From positions 1 through 33,627 of the forward strand of contig CAAEOZ010000092.1 in NCBI GenBank assembly GCA_900757715.1: 33,627 bases of DNA, in the 5' to 3' direction. The stretch is from an uncultured Veillonella sp. (lineage in GTDB: Bacteria > Bacillota > Negativicutes > Veillonellales > Veillonellaceae). Below, one piece after another: positions 23,370 through 30,298 of the stretch. Numbering within the stretch: the stretch's first letter is position 1; each line of letters begins with the position of its first letter. The translations under genes were made by a program, and so were the position numbers. The notes under the pieces are model-generated. The model was not told the origin of the DNA, ran no database searches, and worked only from the letters and a program-made list of their open reading frames with translations.

Positions 23370-23399
23370 AAAAAGGACGAGCGGCAACTCGTCCTTTTT
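23370..23399. terminator. Bidirectional terminator shared by toxin mRNA and antisense RNA
   Basis: AAAAAGGACGAG pairs with CTCGTCCTTTTT around a 6-nt loop. U-runs lie on both strands, so it can end the rightward toxin transcript and the leftward antisense RNA. The overlap makes the two RNAs fully complementary here. Confidence 0.9.
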
Positions 23400-23436
23400 G
23401 TTATATTGTAGGTAATTTTGTACGCTTTACTACCTA
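23370..23436 (-). ncRNA. Candidate type I antitoxin RNA (RNA II-like), about 67 nt
   Basis: Transcribed leftward from the promoter at 23442-23469 to the shared terminator. It carries the complements of three toxin-message segments, in collinear antisense order: TTACTACCTAT (toxin 23321-23331; here 23427-23437), ATTTTGTACGCTTT (toxin 23268-23281; here 23415-23428) and TGTTATATTG (toxin 23250-23259, covering the start codon; here 23399-23408). TAGGTAGT and ATTACCTA can pair to form a 5' hairpin whose loop displays AAAGCGTACAAA, the antisense of toxin codons 5-8. This matches the DRa/DRb design of the par locus of plasmid pAD1. Existence of the RNA is predicted, not shown. Confidence 0.72.
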
Positions 23437-23441
23437 TCTGT

Positions 23442-23469
23442 AGTATAACATAAATAGATTTTTTTACAA
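23442..23469 (-). promoter_or_regulatory. Promoter of the antitoxin RNA
   Basis: On the minus strand -35 TTGTAA (23464-23469), 16-nt spacer and an extended -10 TGTTATACT (TATACT at 23442-23447). The predicted start is near 23436, at the edge of the first direct repeat. Confidence 0.75.
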
Positions 23470-23493
23470 GATATATCCTTGATTAATCAAAGA

Positions 23494-24165
23494 TTAAGCT
23501 ACAATAGCAAACAGAGCAATTGTTACTACTACCAGTACTGAAATGACAACGTAATCAATTGTTTTCAATCCTACAGAGGCTGCAAAGCTATGTGTCGGTC
23601 CACCGAAGCCACGTAGTTCCAATGATAACGCCATTGTTTCAGAGCGTCCCAAGGATTTTAACAGCAATGGTTGGATAACAGACGCATAGGATTTAATTCG
23701 TTTAATGAAGTTGCCTTCTAAGGACAAACCACGGCAGGCTTGCGCCTCTTGCACAGCATGGCTTTCAGCAATGAAATCAGGTACGAAGCGAAGCGCAGCA
23801 GTAAACATAAATGCATATTCATAAGGAATTTTACATTGTGTTACGAGAGCTGCTGTAAGATCTTGCAATTTTGTAGTTGCCAATAGACAGATGAATACAA
23901 GTGTCATAGCAAGCATACGTAAGCCAGATACGATGGCAGATGTTACATCGCCGCTACCGATGAATTGGACGAAGCCAAGGAATACGGCAAAGCTAGTCAA
24001 TGCTAATACGGCTTTATGTTGTTTGAACAACAAACCCGCTACAAACAATACACCGAGTTCTACAACGACTAATACCAATAGAGATACCCAGTCGCGCAAC
24101 AGGATGGCCCACACGGATACGGCGAGGGTCATCAAGATTTTTGTTAACGGTACTAAACGTTCCAT
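23494..24165 (-). CDS. ecfT: ECF transporter T component (EcfT)
   Basis: The 223-aa membrane protein couples the ATPases to the S component in an energy-coupling-factor importer. Hydrophobic segments fall at about 10-46, 54-70, 78-97, 116-133 and 200-222. The two coupling-helix motifs that dock in the ATPase grooves are ACRG (143-146) and LRGFG (184-188). It is the last gene of an operon S-A fusion, A, T, starting 9 nt after the ATPase stop with SD TAGGAGGG. Confidence 0.9.
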   Translation of the reverse strand: MERLVPLTKILMTLAVSVWAILLRDWVSLLVLVVVELGVLFVAGLLFKQHKAVLALTSFAVFLGFVQFIGSGDVTSAIVSGLRMLAMTLVFICLLATTKLQDLTAALVTQCKIPYEYAFMFTAALRFVPDFIAESHAVQEAQACRGLSLEGNFIKRIKSYASVIQPLLLKSLGRSETMALSLELRGFGGPTHSFAASVGLKTIDYVVISVLVVVTIALFAIVA

Positions 24166-24174
24166 ATGTCCCTC

Positions 24175-24987
24175 CTATTTTCCGCTCAACTGAGCCACTA
24201 ACTTAGATTTCAATTCATCCATAGATTTGCAATAGCCCAAGGATGGTACCGCTAGTGAAAGCTCTACACTTGGCGGTTTCGTAAGGCCTAAATCTTGCAA
24301 TTCATCCGTAGACTTTTTGAATAATTCTTCTGGACTGCCATCAAAGGCTACGGTTTGGTTACCCATGATGATAGCACGGCTACATTCGCTAGCCATGATT
24401 TCCATATCATGTGTGATGAGAAGGATCGTAATGCCTTCTGCATTGAGCTGACGCAATAATGCTAATAGCTCTTTAGTTTCCTTACCATCTTGACCACTTG
24501 TTGGCTCGTCAAGGATGAGGATTTTAGACTTCATAGCCAACGCGGAAGCAATGGCTACGCGTTGCTTTTCACCACGGCGTAATGTCGGAGGGTATGCTTC
24601 ACGCAAATGAGCAATACCTGTACGTTTCAATACTTCATCAACGATGCGTTTCACTTCGGATTTAGTGCGACCCAAAGACTCAGGACCAAAGGCCACCTCA
24701 GTGGCTACAGTCGGTCTAAACATTTGACGATCTGGCTGTTGGAACACATAGCCGATAAATTGCCCCCGTTTAGACGGCGGCATGGACGTAATGTCCCTAC
24801 CGTTATAATACATGCGGCCTTCGCTAGCCTTTTCGAGACCTACGAGCAAACGAGTTATGGTCGTTTTACCGCAACCATTACGACCACCGATGGCGATATA
24901 TTCGCCTCCTTCGATGGTGAAAGTCACGTCTCGAAAAATATCTACAGATGGCACATAGCCAAAGCGGATGTTTTCAACCTTAAGCAT
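24175..24987 (-). CDS. ECF transporter ATPase with variant signature motif
   Basis: The 270-aa ABC ATPase powers the ECF importer. Walker A is GRNGCGKTT (35-43), the Q-loop FQQPDRQMF (82-90), Walker B ILILDEPT (156-163) and the H-loop ITHD. The C-loop is LRRGEKQR (136-143) instead of LSGGQ/E, losing the conserved serine and first glycine. The other ATPase, in the fusion protein, has a perfect LSGGQ, so one of the two composite ATP sites is probably degenerate. The ATG at 24985-24987 overlaps the end of the fusion gene by 8 nt; an ORF start 12 codons upstream lies deep inside that gene. Confidence 0.88.
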   Translation of the reverse strand: MLKVENIRFGYVPSVDIFRDVTFTIEGGEYIAIGGRNGCGKTTITRLLVGLEKASEGRMYYNGRDITSMPPSKRGQFIGYVFQQPDRQMFRPTVATEVAFGPESLGRTKSEVKRIVDEVLKRTGIAHLREAYPPTLRRGEKQRVAIASALAMKSKILILDEPTSGQDGKETKELLALLRQLNAEGITILLITHDMEIMASECSRAIIMGNQTVAFDGSPEELFKKSTDELQDLGLTKPPSVELSLAVPSLGYCKSMDELKSKLVAQLSGK

Positions 24988-26578
24988 GAGCGCCACCGTC
25001 CTTTCCTGATACATCATCAACACGTTGAATAGGTTGTTTTTCTACGGTCGTAGTATTTGTTTGATTTCCTGTGGAGTTGCTTTTACCATGCACCTCAGTT
25101 TGGATGGCATGCGCCATTTCAATTTGGTGCAAGCCCTTAATAGCAGACTCGATGCTGAGCCAAGGTTCATCACTGTGGAAACCGGCTTGTTCTAGTTCCA
25201 TATAGGTTGTAAATACAGATGGCAATGCATCAACATGAATATTATGTTCGTACATGTAACGAAGCGTAGTAGGTACATCATCGTCACAAGCGATAGAGCC
25301 ATCCACCATGAGGGCCATGCGGTTAGCGTACGGCAATACAGCATGCAAATCATGGTCGATAACGACAACGGTGATACCGTGTTTTTGGTTCAAATCACCT
25401 ACGAGGCGATATAATTCGGCGGTCCCATCTGGATCGAGGGAGCTAGTCGGTTCATCAAGAACAAGTACGGTTGGGTTCGTAGCCAATACGGAAGCGATAG
25501 CCAAACGTTGGCGTTGGCCACCAGATAAGCTTGTAATCTTGCGGTCTTCTAATCCCACAAGACCAACTTGTTCAAACACCTCTTGAGAGCGAGATGTAAT
25601 CGTTTCACGATCATAACCACGGTTTTCCATGGCAAAGGCCACTTCTTCACGAACCGTCATCGTTACGAGCTGTGTATCGTAATCGGCGAGAACTACACCG
25701 ATATGGTTCGCTAGTTCTGGGATTTCCATTTGTGTAGTCGCATGACCATCTACAAAAACCATGCCTTCTAAGCGTCCACCATAGAATTTAGGCACCGCAC
25801 CTACCATCGCCATACAAAGGGTGCTTTTACCACAACCGGCAGGACCAGTTACCACTAAGAAGTCACCATCATGTACATCGAGATTGATGTTTTCAAGGGA
25901 TGGTGTAGTCGCCTTTGGATGATAGTAATTTACGTGCTCAATAGAGATTTTAGCTTGGCGCTCAGGCAAGATAGTCAAGCGACTATGGTCAGATGTCAAT
26001 TGATCCGCATTTGGCAACATGCCCCGTTTAGAGAATAAACGTTGTGCCGGAATATACAAAATTGGTGTAATGGCACCATTCAAAGCACCTACGACAAGAA
26101 CCATTGGCCACATACCGTACATATACACATTGTCTGGCAAACCCAGAACTTGCCACAAAATGGTAACGAAGATACCGCCAGATACAACGGTCGCCAAGAA
26201 TCCAGATAAGATTGGTGTCAAATCAAAGCCCCCAATTTTACGGAACTTCATGGACAGCATAGCGCGCGTCACTAGAGCAGCCGTCAAAGCACCACCTGGT
26301 TCGGACAACAAGTTGCCGTATGGGAACGCTGACTTCGACGTCAATACGTTGATGAGGGCTGCTACTAGGCCAATCCCCAAAGTTTGACTCAAACTAGGAC
26401 GAGTCAATAAAATAGCTACGCAGTACGTAGCAATCGTCCAGTTCGGCGTTACCCCAGCCACACTAGGGCTCACCAAATGCAAAATCGTGCCCAATGCGAG
26501 CATCAATGTGCTGACAGTAACCCATCTAAACTGGCCACCCTGCACATGCGTGTACACAAGATCTTGAATCCGTTCCAT
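24980..26578 (-). CDS. Fused ECF S component and ATPase
   Basis: The 532-aa protein has an integral membrane N-terminus (about 20-180, five or six segments). It resembles small ECF substrate-binding components, and its start (TVSTLMLALGTILHLVSPSV, then TPNWTIATYCVAILL) recalls TrpP-like proteins. An ABC ATPase follows (about 211-430) with Walker A GPAGCGKST (245-253), LSGGQRQR (351-358), Walker B VLVLDEPT (371-378) and H-loop IDHD. The last 60 residues are polar and low-complexity. S components are normally separate polypeptides; fusion would tie one S to one ATPase and make this a dedicated importer. Substrate is unknown; a TrpP-like tryptophan role is a weak guess. First gene of a three-gene operon. 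Confidence 0.82.
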   Translation of the reverse strand: MERIQDLVYTHVQGGQFRWVTVSTLMLALGTILHLVSPSVAGVTPNWTIATYCVAILLTRPSLSQTLGIGLVAALINVLTSKSAFPYGNLLSEPGGALTAALVTRAMLSMKFRKIGGFDLTPILSGFLATVVSGGIFVTILWQVLGLPDNVYMYGMWPMVLVVGALNGAITPILYIPAQRLFSKRGMLPNADQLTSDHSRLTILPERQAKISIEHVNYYHPKATTPSLENINLDVHDGDFLVVTGPAGCGKSTLCMAMVGAVPKFYGGRLEGMVFVDGHATTQMEIPELANHIGVVLADYDTQLVTMTVREEVAFAMENRGYDRETITSRSQEVFEQVGLVGLEDRKITSLSGGQRQRLAIASVLATNPTVLVLDEPTSSLDPDGTAELYRLVGDLNQKHGITVVVIDHDLHAVLPYANRMALMVDGSIACDDDVPTTLRYMYEHNIHVDALPSVFTTYMELEQAGFHSDEPWLSIESAIKGLHQIEMAHAIQTEVHGKSNSTGNQTNTTTVEKQPIQRVDDVSGKDGGAHA

Positions 26579-26688
26579 AATAGCCTCATTTCTATAAAAA
26601 TATATATGGATTTATTTTATCATTCTTCGAGAATTTGTGAAAGCCTAGACACTATCAGCACAGTATACGAAACTTCTATCGCACTTTT

Positions 26689-26711
26689 TTGTCACATACT
26701 TATGATATAAT
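26689..26711 (+). promoter_or_regulatory. TTGTCA-N11-TATAAT element, promoter of the cysteine hydrolase gene
   Basis: TTGTCA (26689-26694) and TATAAT (26706-26711, preceded by TGA, an extended -10) are 11 nt apart. A near-identical box precedes the next gene at 27391-27413. The TTGTCA is too close for a -35, so it may be a regulator site. Confidence 0.5.
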
Positions 26712-26824
26712 GCATACAAATACTTATATCAAAAAAGATTAACACTAATTTTGATAGCTAAGATGGTAAATCTTAAAACTTACCTAATCAATATATTTCA
26801 TATAGTCTACAAAGAAGGTTCATC

Positions 26825-27346
26825 ATGGCACAAGCATTAATCGTAATCGATATACAAGAAGGCTTAGTTAACGAAAACCCTTATGATTCGAAAAATCTTA
26901 TCGCAAATACAAAAGCAATCATTCAACATTTCAGAGATCAAAATATAGAAGTAATTTTTATCAGACACTCTGAAGATGAAGGTTTATTGGCAACAGGCAA
27001 TGATAATTGGCAAGTCTATCACGAATTAAAACCTCAAAAAAACGAAAAGATCTTCAATAAATATTACAACAGTATATTCAAAGATACTGAGTTAAAGGAA
27101 TATTTAGATAGCAAAAGTATTACCGATTTAACATTCGTAGGAATGCAGGTGGAATATTGCATTGATACCTCTGTGAAAGTAGGCTTTGAATATGGTTATA
27201 AAATCACCATTGTCGAAGATGCTATCTCAACCTTTGACAATGAGCATCTACCAGCAGATAAAATCCTATCCTTTTACAAAGAAAAAATTTGGCAAAATCG
27301 ATTTGCGCAGCTGAAAACAACAAAAGAAATTTTAAGCATCAATTAA
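26825..27346 (+). CDS. Isochorismatase-like cysteine hydrolase
   Basis: The 173-aa cytoplasmic protein belongs to the isochorismatase-like hydrolase fold (nicotinamidase, YcaC and relatives). The catalytic triad is Asp9 (ALIVIDIQEG), Lys79 (FNKYYNS) and Cys112 (GMQVEYCIDTSV). The usual cis-peptide stretch GxxxxxC is present as GMQVEYC. Length fits the small single-domain group. It lacks the zinc-ligand pattern expected of nicotinamidase, so the substrate is unknown. The ATG follows GAAGG. A weak hairpin (AAATCTT/AAGATTT, 27354-27370) lies after the stop. Confidence 0.88.
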   Translation: MAQALIVIDIQEGLVNENPYDSKNLIANTKAIIQHFRDQNIEVIFIRHSEDEGLLATGNDNWQVYHELKPQKNEKIFNKYYNSIFKDTELKEYLDSKSITDLTFVGMQVEYCIDTSVKVGFEYGYKITIVEDAISTFDNEHLPADKILSFYKEKIWQNRFAQLKTTKEILSIN

Positions 27347-27390
27347 ATTATGAAAATCTTATAAAGATTTCTATAATTTTTCTCACCTAT

Positions 27391-27413
27391 TTGTCATATA
27401 TGTATGTTAAAAT
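27391..27413 (+). promoter_or_regulatory. TTGTCA-N11-TAAAAT element upstream of the NmrA-like gene
   Basis: TTGTCA (27391-27396), 11 nt, then TAAAAT (27408-27413). It matches the box at 26689-26711 at 18 of 23 positions, including the internal ATA and TATG. It lies 41 nt before the start codon. Confidence 0.45.
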
Positions 27414-27453
27414 TTCATCAAATATTTATGCCCGAACATAGGAGGTCTTTTTT

Positions 27454-28110
27454 ATGTATAAGTATATTACGATTTTAGGAGCTGCGGGCCAAATAGCTCA
27501 AAAGTTGACTGCTACACTATTAACATATACAGATATGCACATTACATTATATGGTCGTCAGTTGAAAACACGTATACCTCCAGAGATTATCGACCATGAA
27601 CGTGTTACAGTGATTGAAGGTTCTTTTCAAAACCCTGCTAAGTTAGAACAAGCTGTAACAAATGCGGAGGTTGTATTTGTAGGTTCTATGGAATCCGGCA
27701 GTGATATGGCGTCCATCGTGAAAGCATTGAGCCGTAAAAATGTACGCCGTGTTATCGGCGTTTCCATGGCTGGCCTTTCTGGTGAATTCCCTGTAGCACT
27801 TGAAAAATGGACCTTCGATAACTTGCCGATTAGCTATGTTCAAGGTGAGCGTCAAGCTCGTAACGTATTGCGCGAATCCAATTTAAATTACACTATCTTG
27901 CGCCTCACATGGCTTTATAATGATCCGGAAAAAACCGATTACGAACTCATCCCTGAAGGGGCTCAATTCAACGATGCCCAAGTTTCACGCGAAGCTGTGG
28001 TAAAAGCCATCTTTGATATCTTACATGCTGCGGATGAAACTCCTTTCCACCGCACAAGCATCGGCGTAGGTGAGCCAGGTACACACTTCGACAAACCAAG
28101 CTTTCACTAA
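27454..28110 (+). CDS. NAD(P)-binding NmrA/atypical SDR-like protein
   Basis: The 218-aa cytoplasmic protein has an N-terminal Rossmann nucleotide-binding motif, ITILGAAGQIAQKL (6-19), followed by a basic LYGRQLK that could bind the NADP phosphate. A VFVGSMESGSDMASIVKAL segment and RVIGVSMAGLSGE follow. It lacks the YxxxK catalytic pair of classical SDRs, as in NmrA/YwnB-like sensors and reductases. SD AGGAGG precedes the ATG. Together with the cysteine hydrolase it shares an upstream box, suggesting common control. Confidence 0.82.
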   Translation: MYKYITILGAAGQIAQKLTATLLTYTDMHITLYGRQLKTRIPPEIIDHERVTVIEGSFQNPAKLEQAVTNAEVVFVGSMESGSDMASIVKALSRKNVRRVIGVSMAGLSGEFPVALEKWTFDNLPISYVQGERQARNVLRESNLNYTILRLTWLYNDPEKTDYELIPEGAQFNDAQVSREAVVKAIFDILHAADETPFHRTSIGVGEPGTHFDKPSFH

Positions 28111-28146
28111 TATATAGCTATATTAACAATAAAGGCTGGATAGACT

Positions 28147-28329
28147 ATGAAAATAGATAAAAGCTACAGTCATAGAATAAATATTAACGATACTACAACT
28201 AATATTTTACAAGCTAAGATAAATATATTATCTGCTCTTGTAGAAGGCCAAAATGATATCATTCAAGGACGTATTCTATCTTTAGAGAAATCCTTTGATA
28301 GTATAGACCAAATATTAGATAAAATATAA
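28147..28329 (+). CDS. Small hypothetical protein (60 aa)
   Basis: Not recognised. The frame starts 36 nt after the NmrA-like stop, preceded by AAAGG, and encodes a polar, probably helical peptide (ILQAKINILSALVEGQ, then GRILSLEKSFDSIDQILDK). No membrane segment or cysteines. The amphipathic helix pattern suggests a small regulatory or antitoxin-like protein but nothing specific. It is followed by a strong hairpin at 28359-28426. Confidence 0.5.
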   Translation: MKIDKSYSHRININDTTTNILQAKINILSALVEGQNDIIQGRILSLEKSFDSIDQILDKI

Positions 28330-28358
28330 ATAGTATATTATATTAATCCTATAATAAT

Positions 28359-28426
28359 AAGGTATATCCAAAATTTAGCGTCTACATTTTTACTCATGTA
28401 ACGCATTTTTTAGATATACCTTTTTT
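28359..28426 (+). terminator. Terminator with a branched hairpin
   Basis: AAGGTATATC (28359-28368) pairs perfectly with GATATACCTT (28413-28422), followed by more T (TTTT). The 44-nt loop contains a second helix, GCGT-C-TACA with TGTA-ACGC. It likely ends the 27454-28329 transcript. The size and inner helix are unusual for a simple terminator. Confidence 0.65.
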
Positions 28427-28476
28427 ATTCCTACATTTTATAGATATTTATATAGATAAACTCGCGTATTTACGCT

Positions 28477-28497
28477 ATACTAATAAATAATTAGTAT
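28477..28497. promoter_or_regulatory. Dyad upstream of the rbs operon, possible operator
   Basis: ATACTAAT-AAATA-ATTAGTAT is a perfect 8-bp inverted repeat with a 5-bp spacer. TATACT (28497-28502), a possible -10, overlaps its right edge. No good -35 was found. A LacI-type ribose regulator would be a typical partner, but no rbsR gene is in the window. Confidence 0.4.
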
Positions 28498-28522
28498 ATA
28501 CTATAGGTATGTGAAAGCAAAT

Positions 28523-28634
28523 GCCTCTTTGATTATCATTTATATTTATATATGCAACTTATTGTATAAAATACTCTAAGTTTTATGTATAAAAATAAAT
28601 GATAGTCATTTTTAGTCCCAGTTAGGGCAGAGGC
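28523..28634 (+). promoter_or_regulatory. Structured leader of rbsK, three-way-junction-like
   Basis: GCCTCT (28523-28528) pairs with AGAGGC (28629-28634). Inside, a 20-bp inverted repeat (28531-28550 with 28588-28607, 18 of 20 matching) forms a long arm, and CCC-AGTTA-GGG (28617-28627) a short one. The outer helix ends about 6 nt before the rbsK SD. I recognise no known riboswitch consensus. Confidence 0.5.
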
Positions 28635-28650
28635 GAATTAAGGAGTTATT

Positions 28651-29538
28651 ATGAATCGCATTGTTGTTATTGGCAGTTGCAACATGGATATTGTAGTTCT
28701 CGCGGACAAACGCCCTACTGCAGGCGAAACAATCATGGGCAAAGAATTGCACATCGCTCACGGTGGCAAAGGTGCCAACCAAGCGGTAGCAGCTGCCCGA
28801 TTAGGTGCAGAGGTTACCATGGTTGGTTGCATCGGTCAAGATGCTTACGGTCAAATGATTGTGGATAATCTAAAAGAAAATCATATCAATACGGACTACA
28901 TCGTCACTGTTCCAGATACAACAACTGGTACGGCTCACATTACATTGGCGGAAGGTGATAACAGTATCATCGTTATCAGTGGCGCAAATGCTAAGGTAGA
29001 TCAAACCGTAGTAGATAACGCTTGGTCAGCTATCGAGCAAGCGGATCTCGTAATGGTTCAAAACGAAATTCCTATTCCAACGATTGAATACATCGTTCGT
29101 CGTTGTCACGAGGCTAATGTGAAAGTCCTCTTAAATCCGGCTCCAGCGGCAGACCTCGATCCTGAGTGGTTAGCATTGGCAACCTATATTACGCCAAACG
29201 AACACGAGCTTTCAGCGCTTTACCCTAATCAATCTACAGAGAAAACATTATTAGCTAACGAAAATAAAATCATCGTTACCCTCGGTAGCAAAGGCGTAGG
29301 CTACGCCGACAACGGTAACATTCACACCGTATCCGGTTTCAAGGTGAAACCAGTAGATACAACAGGTGCAGGCGATACATTCAACGGTGCCTTTGCAACG
29401 GCTATCGTTAATGGTAAAAGCTTAGCCGACGCTCTACACTACGGCAATGCAGCAGCGGCCCTCTCCATCCAACGTTTAGGTGCCCAAGGTGGCATGCCTA
29501 CGAAGGACGAGGTTGCTGCATTCTTGGCAAAGAGTTAG
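28651..29538 (+). CDS. rbsK: Ribokinase
   Basis: The 295-aa PfkB-family kinase phosphorylates ribose to ribose-5-phosphate with ATP. The N-terminal substrate motif is GGKGANQAVAAARLG (38-52) and the C-terminal PfkB signature DTTGAGDTFNGAF (236-248), with catalytic base Asp242 and the anion hole GAG. NPAP (162-165) and TPNEHE (181-186) are further family segments. SD AAGGAG precedes the ATG. First gene of rbsK-D-A-C-B; in E. coli rbsK is near the end instead. Confidence 0.95.
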   Translation: MNRIVVIGSCNMDIVVLADKRPTAGETIMGKELHIAHGGKGANQAVAAARLGAEVTMVGCIGQDAYGQMIVDNLKENHINTDYIVTVPDTTTGTAHITLAEGDNSIIVISGANAKVDQTVVDNAWSAIEQADLVMVQNEIPIPTIEYIVRRCHEANVKVLLNPAPAADLDPEWLALATYITPNEHELSALYPNQSTEKTLLANENKIIVTLGSKGVGYADNGNIHTVSGFKVKPVDTTGAGDTFNGAFATAIVNGKSLADALHYGNAAAALSIQRLGAQGGMPTKDEVAAFLAKS

Positions 29539-29540
29539 CA

Positions 29541-29620
29541 TATTGAATAGACCTTTAAAAGCTCCACTGGCCAGGTCTGCCTTCGCAGGGCCAAAGTCGC
29601 TTTGAAAGGTCTATTCAATA
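29541..29620. repeat. 80-bp perfect-terminal inverted repeat between rbsK and rbsD
   Basis: A 16-bp arm (29541-29556, TATTGAATAGACCTTT) is repeated inverted at 29605-29620. The 48-nt interior folds further: AAAGC/GCTTT, TGGCC/GGCCA and TGC-CTTC-GCA. It is far more GC-rich in the centre than the surroundings. No T-run follows, so it is not a standard terminator; a MITE/REP-like element or an mRNA stabiliser is possible. Confidence 0.85.
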
Positions 29621-29676
29621 CAAGCTATACATTCTCATGCAACGAATACATCTGCCCTCTATATAACAGAGAGAGT

Positions 29677-29708
29677 TAATGAATGAGGCGTTAAAACCTC
29701 ATTCATTA
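29677..29708. repeat. Second hairpin upstream of rbsD
   Basis: TAATGAATGAGG and CCTCATTCATTA form a perfect 12-bp stem with an 8-nt loop, 24 nt before the rbsD start. It is not followed by a U-run; it could tune translation or mRNA processing of rbsD. Confidence 0.75.
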
Positions 29709-29731
29709 GAATAGAAAAAGGAGTTTTATCT

Positions 29732-30145
29732 ATGCAACGACAGGGCATTTTAAATAGCCATATCGCTAAGGTTCTTGCAGATCTCGGCCACACAGATACG
29801 ATTTGTATCGCCGATTGTGGCTTGCCAGTGCCTGAAGGGGTTCAAAAAATCGACTTAGCCTTAGATTTTGGGGTACCAAGCTTTGAACAAGTGGTCTCCA
29901 TCATCGCTAAGCATATGAAATCCGAAGCGATTCATGTAGCAAAAGAAATTAAAGAAAATAATCCTGAAGCTTATGACTTTTTGGAGTCTACCTTCCCATC
30001 CGATCAATACGAATGGATTAAGACGAGCCACGATGCTTTCAAAGAAGCAACTAAACAATGCAAATGCATTATTAGAACTGGTGAAGCATCTCCGTATGCG
30101 AACATTATTTTGCGCGCCGATTGTATTTTCAGCGATCGTCCCTAG
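29732..30145 (+). CDS. rbsD: D-ribose pyranase
   Basis: The 137-aa enzyme interconverts the pyranose and furanose forms of ribose, giving the form used by ribokinase. The catalytic His20 lies in LADLGHTD. The family segments IADCGLPVP, LALDFGVPSF and the C-terminal RTGEASPYANIILRADC are clear. Usual RbsD length. SD AAAAAGGAG precedes the ATG. Confidence 0.95.
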   Translation: MQRQGILNSHIAKVLADLGHTDTICIADCGLPVPEGVQKIDLALDFGVPSFEQVVSIIAKHMKSEAIHVAKEIKENNPEAYDFLESTFPSDQYEWIKTSHDAFKEATKQCKCIIRTGEASPYANIILRADCIFSDRP

Positions 30146-30148
30146 AAT

Positions 30149-30255
30149 AATAGATTAACCAACTAAGTTTGTACGTTAAGGAACTGAACCTATAAATCAG
30201 TTTCTGTAAATTAGACCGCTTAGTTTTCAAAGATTATCTAACCATCTAATCTATT
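30149..30255. repeat. Nested inverted repeats between rbsD and rbsA
   Basis: Three nested pairs: AATAGATTA (30149-30157) with TAATCTATT (30247-30255), AACTAAG (30161-30167) with CTTAGTT (30219-30225), and GGAACTGA (30180-30187) with TCAGTTTC (30197-30204). The mRNA could fold into one long interrupted stem. No T-run follows. Confidence 0.6.
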
Positions 30256-30298
30256 ACATATATAAAGAAATACTTTCACCAGTCATATAGGAGTAGTT

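Noticed and set aside
29541..29620. Rho-independent terminator after rbsK
   Set aside because: The stem is strong but neither strand has a U-run after it, and rbsD continues the same pathway downstream.
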